DNA of 64,000 nucleotides from an uncultured Lactobacillus sp. (GTDB taxonomy: Bacteria > Bacillota > Bacilli > Lactobacillales > Lactobacillaceae). Below the pieces are notes generated by a model, which saw nothing but the letters and a program-made list of their open reading frames with translations, was not told the origin of the DNA and made no database searches. Position numbers and translations under genes: made by a program. The DNA is taken from assembly GCF_944327175.1 (NCBI RefSeq), contig NZ_CALVGT010000002.1:1-64000 (forward strand), written 5' to 3'. Positions 34,585 to 43,356 of this stretch are shown in pieces (the stretch's first letter is position 1; the number at the start of each line of letters is the position of its first letter).

Positions 34585-35010
34585 GTGGCAAAGAAAGTTA
34601 TTAACGTTGTTAAGTTACAAATTCCAGCTGGCGCTGCAACCCCTGCACCTCCAGTAGGTCCTGCTTTGGGTCAAGCAGGTATCAACATTGTTGGCTTTAC
34701 TAAGGACTTCAATGCTCGTACTGCTGACCAAAAGGGCATGATCATCCCTGTAGTCATCACTGTTTACGAAGACCGTTCATTCGACTTCGTAACTAAGACT
34801 CCTCCAGCACCAGTCTTGCTGAAGCAAGCTGCTGGCCTTCAAAAGGCTTCAGGCGAACCTAACAAGAACAAGGTTGGTTCAGTAACCACTGCTCAAGTTA
34901 AGGAAATCGCTGAAACTAAGATGAAGGACCTTAACGCTGCCTCAATCGAAGCTGCTATGCGTATGGTTGAAGGTACTGCTAGAAGTATGGGTATCGAAGT
35001 AAAGGACTAA
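34585..35010 (+). CDS. rplK: 50S ribosomal protein L11
   Basis: 141 residues. I use GTG 34585 ([13 protein letters not shown]) because AAGGAGG (34570-34576) lies 8 bases upstream; the in-frame TTG two codons earlier is too close. Conserved features: Pro-rich linker [16 protein letters not shown] and the RNA-binding C-terminal domain ending [12 protein letters not shown]. Part of the GTPase-associated centre with L10/L12, encoded at 37693. Confidence 0.97.
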   Translation: MAKKVINVVKLQIPAGAATPAPPVGPALGQAGINIVGFTKDFNARTADQKGMIIPVVITVYEDRSFDFVTKTPPAPVLLKQAAGLQKASGEPNKNKVGSVTTAQVKEIAETKMKDLNAASIEAAMRMVEGTARSMGIEVKD

Positions 35011-35037
35011 TTTGTTAATTTTTACCAATTAACAAGT

Positions 35038-35075
35038 CAGGTGGGAGAGCAAAGAGAAAGCTCGTTTGACCACAC
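35038..35075 (+). promoter_or_regulatory. putative L1-binding leader of rplA
   Basis: GTGGGAGAGC (35041-35050) pairs through GAGC/GCTC and GTGG/CCAC with GCTCGTTTGACCAC (35060-35073), leaving an asymmetric loop with GGAG and TTTGA. This resembles the L1 target in 23S rRNA and in L1 operon leaders, so L1 may repress its own translation here. Inference from shape and sequence. Confidence 0.5.
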
Positions 35076-35093
35076 ATACAAGGAGGATTTTTC

Positions 35094-35789
35094 ATGCCAA
35101 AGCATGGTAAGAAATACGTAGAAGCTGCCAAGAAGGTTGACAGCAACAAGTTGTACTCAGTAGAAGACGCTATCAAGCTGGTTAAGGAAACTTCATACGC
35201 TAACTTTGACGCTTCCGTAGAAGTATCTTACAACCTGAGCGTTGACCCAAAGCAAGCTGACCAACAAATCCGTGGCTCAATCGTTTTGCCAAACGGTACT
35301 GGTAAGTCTGTAAAGGTTATCGTATTTGCTGAAGGCCCACAAGCTGAAGCAGCTAAGGCTGCCGGTGCTGACGAAGTCGGCGCAGACGACTTGGTAGAAA
35401 AGGTTCAAAACGGTTACCTGGACTTCGACGTTGTCATCGCTACTCCAATGATGATGGCTAAGGTTGGTCGTTTGGGTCGTGTGCTTGGGCCTAAGGGCTT
35501 GATGCCAAACCCTAAGACTGGTACTGTTACTATGGACACTGCCAAGGCTGTTAAAAACGTTAAGGCTGGTCAAGTAGAATACCGTGTCGACCGTCAAGCT
35601 TCAATCCACACTGCTATCGGCAAGGTTTCATTCACTGAAGAACAATTGACTGAAAACTTCCGCGCTTTGCAAAACGCTATCTTGCGTGCAAAGCCAGCTT
35701 CAGCTAAGGGTCAATACATCAAGAGCTGCGCAGTTGCCGCAACCTTTGGCCCTGGGATCAAGTTGGACCCAATCGCTTTGATGGGCTAA
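35094..35789 (+). CDS. rplA: 50S ribosomal protein L1
   Basis: 231 residues, the normal size. Conserved L1 stretches: [21 protein letters not shown] (about 50-70), [27 protein letters not shown] (about 121-147) and [22 protein letters not shown]. Binds 23S rRNA at the E-site stalk and usually represses its own operon. A second candidate leader sits between rplK and rplA. Ribosome site AGGAGG at 35081-35086. Confidence 0.98.
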   Translation: MPKHGKKYVEAAKKVDSNKLYSVEDAIKLVKETSYANFDASVEVSYNLSVDPKQADQQIRGSIVLPNGTGKSVKVIVFAEGPQAEAAKAAGADEVGADDLVEKVQNGYLDFDVVIATPMMMAKVGRLGRVLGPKGLMPNPKTGTVTMDTAKAVKNVKAGQVEYRVDRQASIHTAIGKVSFTEEQLTENFRALQNAILRAKPASAKGQYIKSCAVAATFGPGIKLDPIALMG

Positions 35790-35812
35790 TTATCCCTAAG
35801 TTAAGCTAATTA

Positions 35813-35842
35813 AGCTCCCCGCCTTTTGGCGGGGAGTTTTTC
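35813..35842 (+). terminator. rplKA terminator
   Basis: CTCCCCGCC-TTTT-GGCGGGGAG followed by TTTTTCTTT. Confidence 0.9.
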
Positions 35843-35952
35843 TTTGCCCTAATTTTGCTTTAAGAAATTTTTAGTAGCCGAAAAGGCTTTCTTTTAAAAA
35901 ATCTTGCTATACTAGTAGGGACAGATAGCCAAACTGAAAGAAGTGTATCAAG

Positions 35953-36957
35953 GTGGAAAAATTATTAACTCTTATCGTTCCCTGCTACAACTCAGCTGAA
36001 TACTTGAACCGCTGCGTCGACTCCCTATTAGCCGGCGGAGACCGGGTGCAGATCATCTTGGTTGACGACGGATCAACTGATGAAACCGGCCGGATGCTGG
36101 ATGACTACCAAGCTAAGTACTTAAACCTGGACCTGGAAGTCGTCCACCAGGAAAATGCCGGCCACGGCGGGGCCATCAACAATGGCCTGCGCCTGGCCAA
36201 GGGCAAGTACGTCAAGATCGTTGACAGCGACGACTGGCTGGACCAGGAAGCCTATAAAGAGGTGCTGGATTATCTGGAAAACAATCCGGAAGTCGACCTC
36301 TTTTTGGCCAACTATGTCTATGACAAGCCGGCATTAAACCGCCAGCGGGTGATCAAGTTCCCCCATCTGCCGGTCGGACGGACCTTCTCCTGGGATGAGG
36401 TCAAGCTGCGGATGGGCCAGTATTTCATGCTTCACTCCGTCATCTACAACCGGAAAGTCCTGGAGCGGGCCAAGGTAACCTTGCCGACCAAGGTATCCTA
36501 CGATGACAATATTTTTGTCTTTGAACCGATGGTGCAGGTGCAGACCATGCGCTACCTGCCGGTCAACCTCTATCACTATTTTATTGGCCGGGATGACCAG
36601 TCGGTCAACGAAAAGGTGATGCTGAAGAAGATCGACCAGCAGATCTTGATCAACAAGCAGCTGATTGTTTTCTACGCTTCCCAAGTCAACAAGCGGGCAC
36701 CTTATGCCAGATACATGAAGTACTTCTTAGAAGCCGTCACGGGCGTAACTAGCGTTATCTTGATCCGGGGCAAGAAGAAGGAATATATCGCAAAAAAGGA
36801 CGAACTCTGGCAGTTCTTGAAGACTTACGACCTGGAGACCTACAAGTCCTTTAAACACCGCCTGGTGGGCCATTTCGTCTCCCAGGACGTCCTGCCTATG
36901 CGGCAGATGGTCAGCGGGGCCTACTTGATCCTGCAGCGACTGTATTCATTTAATTAG
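35953..36957 (+). CDS. family 2 glycosyltransferase
   Basis: 334 residues, start GTG. GT-A fold: LTLIVPCYNSAEYLNRCVDSLL, then IILVDDGSTDETGRML (about 34-49) and the metal-binding VDSDDWLD (about 91-98). It transfers a sugar from a nucleotide donor to a cell-envelope acceptor, for example a polysaccharide; neither donor nor acceptor can be told. Single gene between ribosomal operons with no polysaccharide cluster around it. No membrane helix is evident, so it is cytoplasmic or peripheral. Confidence 0.88.
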   Translation: MEKLLTLIVPCYNSAEYLNRCVDSLLAGGDRVQIILVDDGSTDETGRMLDDYQAKYLNLDLEVVHQENAGHGGAINNGLRLAKGKYVKIVDSDDWLDQEAYKEVLDYLENNPEVDLFLANYVYDKPALNRQRVIKFPHLPVGRTFSWDEVKLRMGQYFMLHSVIYNRKVLERAKVTLPTKVSYDDNIFVFEPMVQVQTMRYLPVNLYHYFIGRDDQSVNEKVMLKKIDQQILINKQLIVFYASQVNKRAPYARYMKYFLEAVTGVTSVILIRGKKKEYIAKKDELWQFLKTYDLETYKSFKHRLVGHFVSQDVLPMRQMVSGAYLILQRLYSFN

Positions 36958-36987
36958 GGCAGGGGAAAACAGAGACAATATTCGACA

Positions 36988-37022
36988 AAAAAGCTTTGGC
37001 AAGAACGCCAAAGCTTAAAAAA
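36988..37022 (-). terminator. terminator of the 133-residue membrane protein gene
   Basis: AAGCTTTGGC-N6-GCCAAAGCTT; the T run follows on the minus strand, so it serves the minus-strand gene. Confidence 0.82.
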
Positions 37023-37028
37023 ACAGAC

Positions 37029-37430
37029 TTAATTTTTGTCATCAAAACCGGTCTCGTCCCGGCGCTTGACGTGAAAGTTCTTGTCGTTGGCTTGTTCAGG
37101 CACGACGAAAGAGCAGAGCAGGAAGAGGACGAAGCCGGCCCAGCCCAGGACGTGGATGCCCAGCTTATAGCCGGTCAAGGTCAAGATGACGCCCAAGAGG
37201 AGCAAGGACCAGGCGATCCAGGAGAGGATCTGCCAGTTCTTGCTCAGCTTCTTGTTTTCAGATTCGATGTCCAGGAAGCCGCGGACAATGAAGTAGGCGC
37301 TGATAATGAGGAATAAGACGTCCATGGCGATGCTGCCAGCGGAATGGTCCTGGAACATGCTGAAGACGGCCAGGGTGCCGGAAATGCCGGCCAAGAAGAA
37401 GTAGAAAATGTCGATCAGTTTACTGCGCAA
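37029..37430 (-). CDS. small membrane protein of unknown function
   Basis: 133 residues with four hydrophobic segments (about 7-25, 34-50, 68-88 and 92-110) and a charged C-terminal tail (HVKRRDETGFDDKN). Start is TTG, placed by AGGAGG 8 bases upstream. I do not recognise the family. It lies alone between GT2 (plus) and rplJ (plus) on the other strand, with its own terminator. Confidence 0.75.
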   Translation of the reverse strand: MRSKLIDIFYFFLAGISGTLAVFSMFQDHSAGSIAMDVLFLIISAYFIVRGFLDIESENKKLSKNWQILSWIAWSLLLLGVILTLTGYKLGIHVLGWAGFVLFLLCSFVVPEQANDKNFHVKRRDETGFDDKN

Positions 37431-37498
37431 AGAAAGTACCTCCTAAAAGTCATTACAGTAGATTTTAGCAGATTTTTGCAAAAAGTGGCGAAAAAGGT

Positions 37499-37527
37499 TT
37501 GACAGATCTTGCTTTAGATGGTAATCT
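37499..37527 (+). promoter_or_regulatory. rplJL promoter
   Basis: Perfect TTGACA (37499-37504), 17-base spacer, TAATCT (37522-37527). Confidence 0.82.
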
Positions 37528-37544
37528 AGATAAAGTAAATTTCT

Positions 37545-37650
37545 AACCTAAGACGTGGGTGGCGTAAAGCCTCAATACAATCCCGCCGAGGCCAGAAGAT
37601 AATGAAGATTATTAAACTCTCCATGTCTTTCTTGGCATGGAGTTTTTTTA
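37545..37650 (+). ncRNA. L10 leader (ribosomal protein autoregulatory leader)
   Basis: The untranslated leader before rplJ has GGGTGGCG, GCCTCAATACAATCCCGCCGAGGCC and the final terminator hairpin CTCCATG-N11-CATGGAG with a T run (37619-37648). These are the hallmarks of the Firmicute L10 leader, where the L10-(L12)4 complex binds and lowers transcription of rplJL. Confidence 0.88.
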
Positions 37651-37692
37651 GGCCTTGTAGAATTTTACAAAATTTTATGGAGGTGAATAATT

Positions 37693-38202
37693 TTGAGTCA
37701 AGCTATTATCGCTGCTAAGGCTAAATTCGTTGAAGAATTTGCAGAAGAACTTAAGTCAGCTAAGTCCATCGTAGTTATCAACTACCTTGGTTTGACTGTT
37801 GACGAAGTTACTGCTTTCCGTGCAGAATTGCGTGAAAGCAACGCCAAGATGAAGGTTGTCAAGAACACTTACCTTCGCCGCGCTGCTGCTCAAGCCGGCT
37901 TGGAAGATTTGGCACCAGTATTCGTTGGTCCATCAGCTGTGATCTACACTGATGATGAAGACAACGTTACTGCACCTGCCCGAATCGCTGCTGACTACGC
38001 TAAGAAGTTCGACGTTGTTGAAATTAAGGGTGGTGCACTTGAAGGTCAAGTTGCTACCAAGGAACAAGTCGAAGAACTGGCTGCAATTCCAGGTCGCGAA
38101 GGTCTGCTTTCAATGCTTCTTTCTGTATTGCAAGCACCTGTACGCAACTTTGCATACGTTGTTAAGGCTGTCGCTGAATCAAAGGAAGAATCAGCTGAAT
38201 AG
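37693..38202 (+). CDS. rplJ: 50S ribosomal protein L10
   Basis: 169 residues, start TTG with GGAGGTG 7 bases upstream. The N-terminal RNA-binding part ([39 protein letters not shown]) and NTYLRRAA region are typical; the C-terminal helix that recruits L7/L12 dimers is intact. With rplL it forms the stalk operon under the L10 leader. Confidence 0.97.
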   Translation: MSQAIIAAKAKFVEEFAEELKSAKSIVVINYLGLTVDEVTAFRAELRESNAKMKVVKNTYLRRAAAQAGLEDLAPVFVGPSAVIYTDDEDNVTAPARIAADYAKKFDVVEIKGGALEGQVATKEQVEELAAIPGREGLLSMLLSVLQAPVRNFAYVVKAVAESKEESAE

Positions 38203-38254
38203 TCTGGTCATTTTAAATTAGATATTAAATTCCATATTTTCGGAGGATATTACA

Positions 38255-38620
38255 ATGGCTTTGGATACTGCTAACATCATTGAACAATTGAAGGGTGCTT
38301 CAATTCTTGAATTGAACGACCTGGTACACGCTATCGAAGAAGAATTCGGCGTTACTGCTGCTGCTCCTGTAGCTGCTGCTGGTGCCGCTGGTGGTGCTGA
38401 AGAAGCTAAGTCAAGCTTCGACGTTGAATTGACTTCAGCAGGTACTGAAAAGGTTAAGGTTATTAAGATCGTTAAGGAAGTTACTGGCGCAAGCTTGCTG
38501 GACGCTAAGAAGACTGTTGACGGTGCTCCAGTTGTTCTTAAGGAAGGCTTGTCAGAAGACGAAGCTAACGAACTTAAGGCTAAGCTTGAAGAAGTTGGCG
38601 CAACTGTTACCCTTAAATAA
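38255..38620 (+). CDS. rplL: 50S ribosomal protein L7/L12
   Basis: 121 residues. The N-terminal dimerisation helix ([33 protein letters not shown]), an Ala/Gly hinge ([18 protein letters not shown]) and the C-terminal factor-binding domain ([27 protein letters not shown]) are all present. Preceded by CGGAGGA. A strong terminator follows. Confidence 0.98.
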   Translation: MALDTANIIEQLKGASILELNDLVHAIEEEFGVTAAAPVAAAGAAGGAEEAKSSFDVELTSAGTEKVKVIKIVKEVTGASLLDAKKTVDGAPVVLKEGLSEDEANELKAKLEEVGATVTLK

Positions 38621-38651
38621 TTACGGCCTTCGGGCATTAATTATTAACGAA

Positions 38652-38686
38652 GAACGCGTTTGTGGACATCCACAGGCGCGTTTTTT
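38652..38686 (+). terminator. rplJL terminator
   Basis: AACGCGTTTGTGGA-CA-TCCACAGGCGCGTT then T's. Confidence 0.88.
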
Positions 38687-38790
38687 GTCTGCTTTTTTAG
38701 CTTTTTGCCCCAAAAAGAGGCCCTTTGGCTTCTTGGTCCACGATTAAGCGTGGATATTGCTGTGTTTAGTTTTGTATTTACTTGCTTATT

Positions 38791-38897
38791 GCCAAGGTTA
38801 AAAAGGCCCGGGCAACCAAGGTAACCGTTTCTAAAGGCGGCAAGACCTAGACCTTCAACATCCGCAAGAATGCCAAATGGCCCAACGGCCAGACCTT
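38791..38897 (+). pseudogene. OppA-type binding protein fragment
   Basis: Frame reads KVTVSKGGKT-stop-TFNIRKNAKWPNGQTLTA, which matches the SBP_bac_5 signature region of oligopeptide-binding proteins (compare SKDGKTYTFTLRKDNKWSNGD in the intact gene at 18357). A TAG at 38848-38850 replaces the usual Tyr codon. No start, no signal peptide and only about 35 codons remain, fused downstream to an RpiB fragment in another frame. Confidence 0.75.
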
Positions 38898-39077
38898 GAC
38901 CGCCAGCACACCGACTCCAACGTCCTTTGCTTAGGGGCCAAGATTATCGGGGATATGATGGCCGGCGAAATCGTCAAGACCTGGCTGAACACGGATCCTT
39001 TGATGGAAGAAAAGTACCGCCGGCGGGTGGACAAGGTCATGGCCATCAACGATAAGCACTGCGTGCCAGTGAAATAG
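38898..39077 (+). pseudogene. ribose-5-phosphate isomerase B (RpiB/LacAB) C-terminal fragment
   Basis: The last 60 codons of an RpiB-family isomerase: DRQHTDSNVLCLGAKIIGD, EIVKTWLNTDPLMEEKYRRRVDKV, ending at TAG. The N-terminal 90 or so residues with the catalytic Cys/His are missing. The join with the OppA fragment lies around 38890-38905. A clear deletion product. Confidence 0.78.
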
Positions 39078-39155
39078 AATATTTCACTAAAACGATTATG
39101 TTGTTCTGATATTTTTTCTTAGCCATTTCAGAGAAAGGCTGTTGCAGCGGCAAAG

Positions 39156-39167
39156 TTTTGCTATAAT
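39156..39167 (+). promoter_or_regulatory. hup promoter (extended -10)
   Basis: TTTTGCTATAAT with TATAAT at 39162-39167; TTGCAG lies only 14 bases upstream, so the extended -10 probably dominates. About 60 bases before the HU start. Confidence 0.6.
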
Positions 39168-39229
39168 TAAGCATATGACTAAGCTTCGGCATATTGCTGA
39201 GCCTTTTAATAGAAAGATGAGGAAACAAG

Positions 39230-39502
39230 ATGAATAAGACTGAACTTGTCTCAGTTGTAAGTGAAAAGACTGAATTCAGCAAGAAGGAATCTGCTCAAAT
39301 CGTTGACGCTTTGTTTGCATCAATCGAAGAAGCACTTGCTAAGGGCGAAAAGGTACAATTGATCGGCTTTGGGACTTTTGAAGTTCGTGAACGCGCTGCT
39401 CGGAAGGGTCGCAACCCGCAAACTGGCGCTGAAATCGAAATTCCTGCAAGCAAGGTTCCAGCCTTCAAGCCTGGCAAGGCCCTGAAGGATGCCGTTAAGT
39501 AA
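39230..39502 (+). CDS. hup: DNA-binding protein HU
   Basis: 90 residues, the typical histone-like [68 protein letters not shown]. The arm with RKGRNPQTG binds the DNA minor groove, and the C-terminal [12 protein letters not shown] is complete. Own promoter and terminator. Not linked to a serine hydrolase next to it. Confidence 0.98.
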   Translation: MNKTELVSVVSEKTEFSKKESAQIVDALFASIEEALAKGEKVQLIGFGTFEVRERAARKGRNPQTGAEIEIPASKVPAFKPGKALKDAVK

Positions 39503-39515
39503 GCTTGACCACTTT

Positions 39516-39551
39516 AAAAGACCATCGGTTGATTCCGGTGGCCTTTTTTTG
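39516..39551 (+). terminator. hup terminator
   Basis: AAAAGACCATCGG-N5-CCGGTGGCCTTTT followed by T's. Confidence 0.85.
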
Positions 39552-39659
39552 CGGACAAAATCCTGTAATTAAAACGTAACACAGCTTCCCTTGATTTTAG
39601 TAAATATTATGGCTAACATAATTTGTAGTTATCTTTATGATGAGAAAGGGAAAAACAGT

Positions 39660-40781
39660 TTGAATTTTAAAGACTTCTTTTTGAAAAAATCCGCGAAAAC
39701 TGCCGGCAAGCTGGCCTTAGCCGCCAGCCTCCTGCTTCCAGCTTTGGCGCCAGCTACGGTCCAGGCGGAAGCGACCAAGAGCGACGTCAACCGGGTAATG
39801 AGGGACAACCACCTGGCCGGGTCAGTTCTTTTAGTCCAAAACGGCAGCGTCAAGACCGTCAACTACGGCTATGCCTGGTTTGGCCGGCGGATAAAGAACG
39901 GGTCTTATAACGTGACTTATCCAGCTGCTTCCCTGCAAAAGGTGGTAACCGGAGCCATGCTGGTACAGATTATGAACGAAAAGAATCATACCAAGCAGCA
40001 ATTCAGCCAGTACACCAAGATCTCCCGCTGGTACCCCAAGCTGAAGAATGCCCGCTACGTGACGGTCGGCAACCTCTTGACTCACACTAGCGGCTACCGG
40101 AAGGTTGGCTCAGAAAGCAACCAGAATCTGTCGGAAAACAAGGCCATCAACTGGGTGACCCAGAAGATCAACGGCAGCTGGCAGTATCAGATTGGCAGCT
40201 TCAACTACAGCGACACTAACTACATTTTGCTGGCCGGCATCATCCGCAAATTGACCGGCCGCTCCTATGCCTACAACTTTAAACACCGGATCGTTCATCC
40301 GCTGGGGTTGGCCCACACCAGCCTCAGACATGACATTCCTTGGACCCGGAGCCAGGCAGTATCATACGCTTATCTATGGCAGAGAAAGTACCAAAGACCG
40401 GTCTCCCTGCCTAAGTCCGTGGCTTCCCAGATCCCAGGCGCCGGCAACATGTGCACCACGCCAGTTGAATATTACGAGATCTTGCTGGCCCTGCAGAACG
40501 GGGCAATTTTGAACCAAAGCGACTTCAATTACCTGACTCACCTCAAGGCCAGAAAGACCACCTATAGCGGCGGTATGTACATGAAGCGGGGCGGCAAGGT
40601 CAAGTCTGCCTTTGGCGCGATTAGGGGTGAGCACTATGGGAATTATGTCCAGCTGACGGCGGACAACAGAAACGGGATCATCATGTTCGTAAATGAGCGC
40701 AGCCAGACTAAGCAGCAGCTCAAGGGCCTGGCCTTTGGCCTCTTGCAGAAGATCCAGCCGGGAACCTTTAGTTTGAATTAG
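39660..40781 (+). CDS. secreted serine hydrolase, beta-lactamase/DD-peptidase family (copy 1)
   Basis: 373 residues from TTG 39660, chosen because GAAAGGG lies 9 bases before it and the frame then starts with a good signal peptide (basic start, LALAASLLLPALAPATVQA). The longer frame from 39591 has no ribosome site. Class C-type motifs: SLQK with Ser91 and Lys94, Tyr-Ser-Asp (NYSDTNYILLAGII) and HTSGYRK. Likely acts outside the cell on a D-Ala-containing or other ester/peptide substrate of the wall. The next gene is a paralogue, about 100 bases away. Confidence 0.85.
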   Translation: MNFKDFFLKKSAKTAGKLALAASLLLPALAPATVQAEATKSDVNRVMRDNHLAGSVLLVQNGSVKTVNYGYAWFGRRIKNGSYNVTYPAASLQKVVTGAMLVQIMNEKNHTKQQFSQYTKISRWYPKLKNARYVTVGNLLTHTSGYRKVGSESNQNLSENKAINWVTQKINGSWQYQIGSFNYSDTNYILLAGIIRKLTGRSYAYNFKHRIVHPLGLAHTSLRHDIPWTRSQAVSYAYLWQRKYQRPVSLPKSVASQIPGAGNMCTTPVEYYEILLALQNGAILNQSDFNYLTHLKARKTTYSGGMYMKRGGKVKSAFGAIRGEHYGNYVQLTADNRNGIIMFVNERSQTKQQLKGLAFGLLQKIQPGTFSLN

Positions 40782-40882
40782 TGAGTGATTTTTTTTATTT
40801 TTTAAAAAATAATAATTTTTCGCCCTTTTCCCCTGAATGGCCTTATAATGTTCATATGTATCCAAGGGAGGAAAGACCACTG

Positions 40883-42013
40883 TTGTTTAAAAAGGGAAGA
40901 AAAATCATCACAGCTCTGCTGGTCGCGGCAGTATGTGCCGCTATCTGCGCTTCAGCCTGGCCGGAAGAAACGGCCCCTGATCTGGTAACGGCGGCCGATA
41001 TGCATGTTTTTGTCGAGAAGCTTTTTAAGAAGAAGCATGTGACCGGCAGCGTGGCTATAGTGCAAAAAGGGCATGTCCAGGTCGTCAACTATGGCTTAGC
41101 TAATGCTAAGCGGAAGGTCAAGAATGGGGCCAGCCAGGTTGTCTACCCGGCCGCTTCCATGCAAAAGGAAGTTACCGGGGCCATGATCATGCAGCTGATG
41201 GAAGAAAAGAAGGGGAGCTCAAGTGCTTTTAGTCAAAACACGAAGATCTCCCGCTGGTACCCGGCCTTGCGGAATGCCAAGAAAATCAGCGTGGGCAACT
41301 TGCTTTCTCACACGTCTGGCTTGCAGATTCCAGAAGTAGAAGTTGACCGCCACATCAACTATAGTGAAGACCAGGCAGTAAACTGGATTGTGAACCGGGC
41401 CAACCAATTGCCGCAGGACAAGGTGGGGAGCTACCACTACAGCGACGTCAACTATGTTTTGCTGGCAGGCATCATCAAGAAGGTGAGCCATAAGTCATAT
41501 GCCTGGAATTTTAAGAAGCGGGTGGTCCAGCGGCTGGGCCTCAAGTCAACTTATGTAAGCAGCCAGCTGCCTAAGAATAAGATGCTGGCCGTATCTTACA
41601 CCTATAAGCATGGCAAGAACTACCAGCAGGCGGCAACTTTGGAAAAGACACGGTTGTCTCAGCTGGTTGGGGCCGGGAACATGTTGACGACAGCCAGCGA
41701 CTACTATCTTATCCAAGAAGCTTTGGGAACAGGGCAGTTCCTGTCGCCGAGCGCCTTTCACAAGCTGACCCACCTCAAGAGCAAGATCAATCAATATAGC
41801 GGCGGGGTTTACCTCAAGAAGGGGGAAAAGGTCAAGCTGGCCTACGGGGCAATTGGCGGCGCTCACTATGCTGCTTACTTCCAGCTGACGGCTGACAACA
41901 AGAACGGGATTATCCTGCTTCTCAACCAGCGTAGCTTTGGCGAAAACAAGGTTAAGGACGTTGGCTATCAGATCTTGAAAGAGATCATGTTTGATACTTT
42001 CTCTAAGATCTAA
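40883..42013 (+). CDS. secreted serine hydrolase, beta-lactamase/DD-peptidase family (copy 2)
   Basis: 376 residues from TTG 40883. GGGAGG (40866-40871) stands 11 bases before it; the frame is open to 40781, but TATAAT at 40844-40849 lies inside that stretch, so the upstream ATG at 40856 would be at the transcript's first base. Signal peptide LFKKGRKIITALLVAAVCAAI. Motifs: SMQK (Ser92, Lys95), YSDVNYVLLAGIIKK and HTSGLQ. It parallels copy 1 along its whole length, including the C-terminal region GGVYLKKGEKVKLAYGAIGGAHYAAYFQLTADNKNGI. Tandem duplication; the separate promoter suggests separate control. Confidence 0.83.
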   Translation: MFKKGRKIITALLVAAVCAAICASAWPEETAPDLVTAADMHVFVEKLFKKKHVTGSVAIVQKGHVQVVNYGLANAKRKVKNGASQVVYPAASMQKEVTGAMIMQLMEEKKGSSSAFSQNTKISRWYPALRNAKKISVGNLLSHTSGLQIPEVEVDRHINYSEDQAVNWIVNRANQLPQDKVGSYHYSDVNYVLLAGIIKKVSHKSYAWNFKKRVVQRLGLKSTYVSSQLPKNKMLAVSYTYKHGKNYQQAATLEKTRLSQLVGAGNMLTTASDYYLIQEALGTGQFLSPSAFHKLTHLKSKINQYSGGVYLKKGEKVKLAYGAIGGAHYAAYFQLTADNKNGIILLLNQRSFGENKVKDVGYQILKEIMFDTFSKI

Positions 42014-42047
42014 ACAAAGTAAAAATAGACAATAAAATTACAAGCTA

Positions 42048-42078
42048 AAAAGGCAGATCTCCGGATCTGCCTTTTTTG
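42048..42078. terminator. bidirectional terminator
   Basis: AAAAAGGCAGATC-TCCG-GATCTGCCTTTTTT between convergent genes. Confidence 0.88.
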
Positions 42079-42127
42079 TCGTTAAATTGCTGGTTAATTC
42101 TGAAATGTTACAGAGCTTTTTAAAAGC

Positions 42128-43075
42128 TTAAAGAGAATAATCGTCCTGCAAAGTTTGGACCCGGACCAGGGCGTCTTTGATCCGCTCTTTTGGCAATTCG
42201 CCGCTTTCTAGAGCTGCTTGCAGGATTGGCAACTTTTCCAAGCTGCCGCCTAAAAGGAGGTCGGCCCCGGCCTTTAAGGCTAAAAGCTCCGGGCAGCTGC
42301 TTTCTCGCGCTGCCGCCATGGCTAAGTCATCGGTGATGGTTACTCCGGAATAATGAAGGTCCTGCTTGAGCAGACGGTAGATTTCCGGGGAGAGGGAAGC
42401 AGGGCCAGGGCTATAGCAGGCAACTTCCAAGTGAGCCACCATGATGGTCGGCACGCCGGCCGTGATCGCCGCTTTAAAGGGCAAAAGATCAAACTGGGCT
42501 TCCTTAAGGCTTCTAAGGTCTTTAGCCGGAGCCTGGTGGGTGTCGCCGGCATCCCCGTAGCCAGGAAAATGCTTGGCGCAGCATGCAATCCCCAGCTGCC
42601 GGTAGAGCTTGATGAAGGCCGCGATCGCCGGCCCGGTTTCTTCGGCTCCTACTTGCAGGGTCCGGCTGTAGATGAAGCTGGCCGGATCAAGCGAAAGATC
42701 AGCCACCGGAGCAAAGTTCAAATTGATGCCTAAATCTTTTAATTCCAGGGTCGTCTTTTTACTTTCGCTTAAGAAATAGTCGGCTCCCTTTTGCAAAAGT
42801 TCAGCCTGGCTGGGGTAAGACCGGTTTGGATAAAGGGTGGACAAGCGGCTGACTAAACCGCCTTCTTGGTCAATGGCGAGCAGCAAACCTGGCCGGACAT
42901 GCCGGTAAATCGCCAGCCGCTCTTTAACAGCCTTTTCGCTTAGGCCTGCCAGGTCTTTGGCAAAGAGGAGGAGGCCGGCTGGCTGGTACTGCTCCAAAAG
43001 GCGGAGGTTTTCAGTAAAATCGCCAGTGCTGTCGATTAGGAAAAGGCTGGCCAGTTTTTGACTAAGTGAAGACAT
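42128..43075 (-). CDS. glycoside hydrolase family 3 (NagZ-like beta-N-acetylhexosaminidase)
   Basis: 315 residues, a single GH3 barrel domain. DQEGG near 70, then KHFPGYGDAGDTH near 167, the NagZ loop with its catalytic Asp/His pair, and TDDLAM near 250, which includes the nucleophile Asp. NagZ removes terminal GlcNAc from muropeptides. No signal peptide, so it acts in the cytoplasm on recycled wall fragments. Neighbours are also wall-linked. Convergent with the hydrolase operon. Confidence 0.86.
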   Translation of the reverse strand: MSSLSQKLASLFLIDSTGDFTENLRLLEQYQPAGLLLFAKDLAGLSEKAVKERLAIYRHVRPGLLLAIDQEGGLVSRLSTLYPNRSYPSQAELLQKGADYFLSESKKTTLELKDLGINLNFAPVADLSLDPASFIYSRTLQVGAEETGPAIAAFIKLYRQLGIACCAKHFPGYGDAGDTHQAPAKDLRSLKEAQFDLLPFKAAITAGVPTIMVAHLEVACYSPGPASLSPEIYRLLKQDLHYSGVTITDDLAMAAARESSCPELLALKAGADLLLGGSLEKLPILQAALESGELPKERIKDALVRVQTLQDDYSL

Positions 43076-43194
43076 GATGCACCTGCTTTCTAAAGTTAAA
43101 ACAAAATGGATATTTTGTGAATTTTACCAAGTCTCTATAAATGATATTATTGGCTCTTTTTTACCCGCAAGCAAGGCAAAAGGGTTAAAAATAT

Positions 43195-43229
43195 GCAAGA
43201 AAGCCCTGGCGGTTGCCAGGGCTTCTTGC
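43195..43229 (-). terminator. terminator of the 38-residue peptide gene
   Basis: GCAAGAAGCCCTGGC-AACC-GCCAGGGCTTTCTTGC on the minus strand (one bulge), followed after two bases by ATTTTTAA. It lies 130 bases after the peptide's stop, leaving a long 3'-UTR. Confidence 0.65.
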
Positions 43230-43356
43230 CATCGAGATAGAGATTTGCGTGTTGTGAAAAAATAAGAAATTTAATGTAATGCAATGCTGGTTAAAGCGGT
43301 AGACTAGCAATTAGATAGAATTCAAATTCAAGGGAAAAGGGAAGTGTCACGAATTC

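Noticed and set aside
43074..43265. 63-codon frame on the plus strand after the GH3 gene
   Set aside because: No ribosome site, crosses the hairpin at 43195; sequence looks random.
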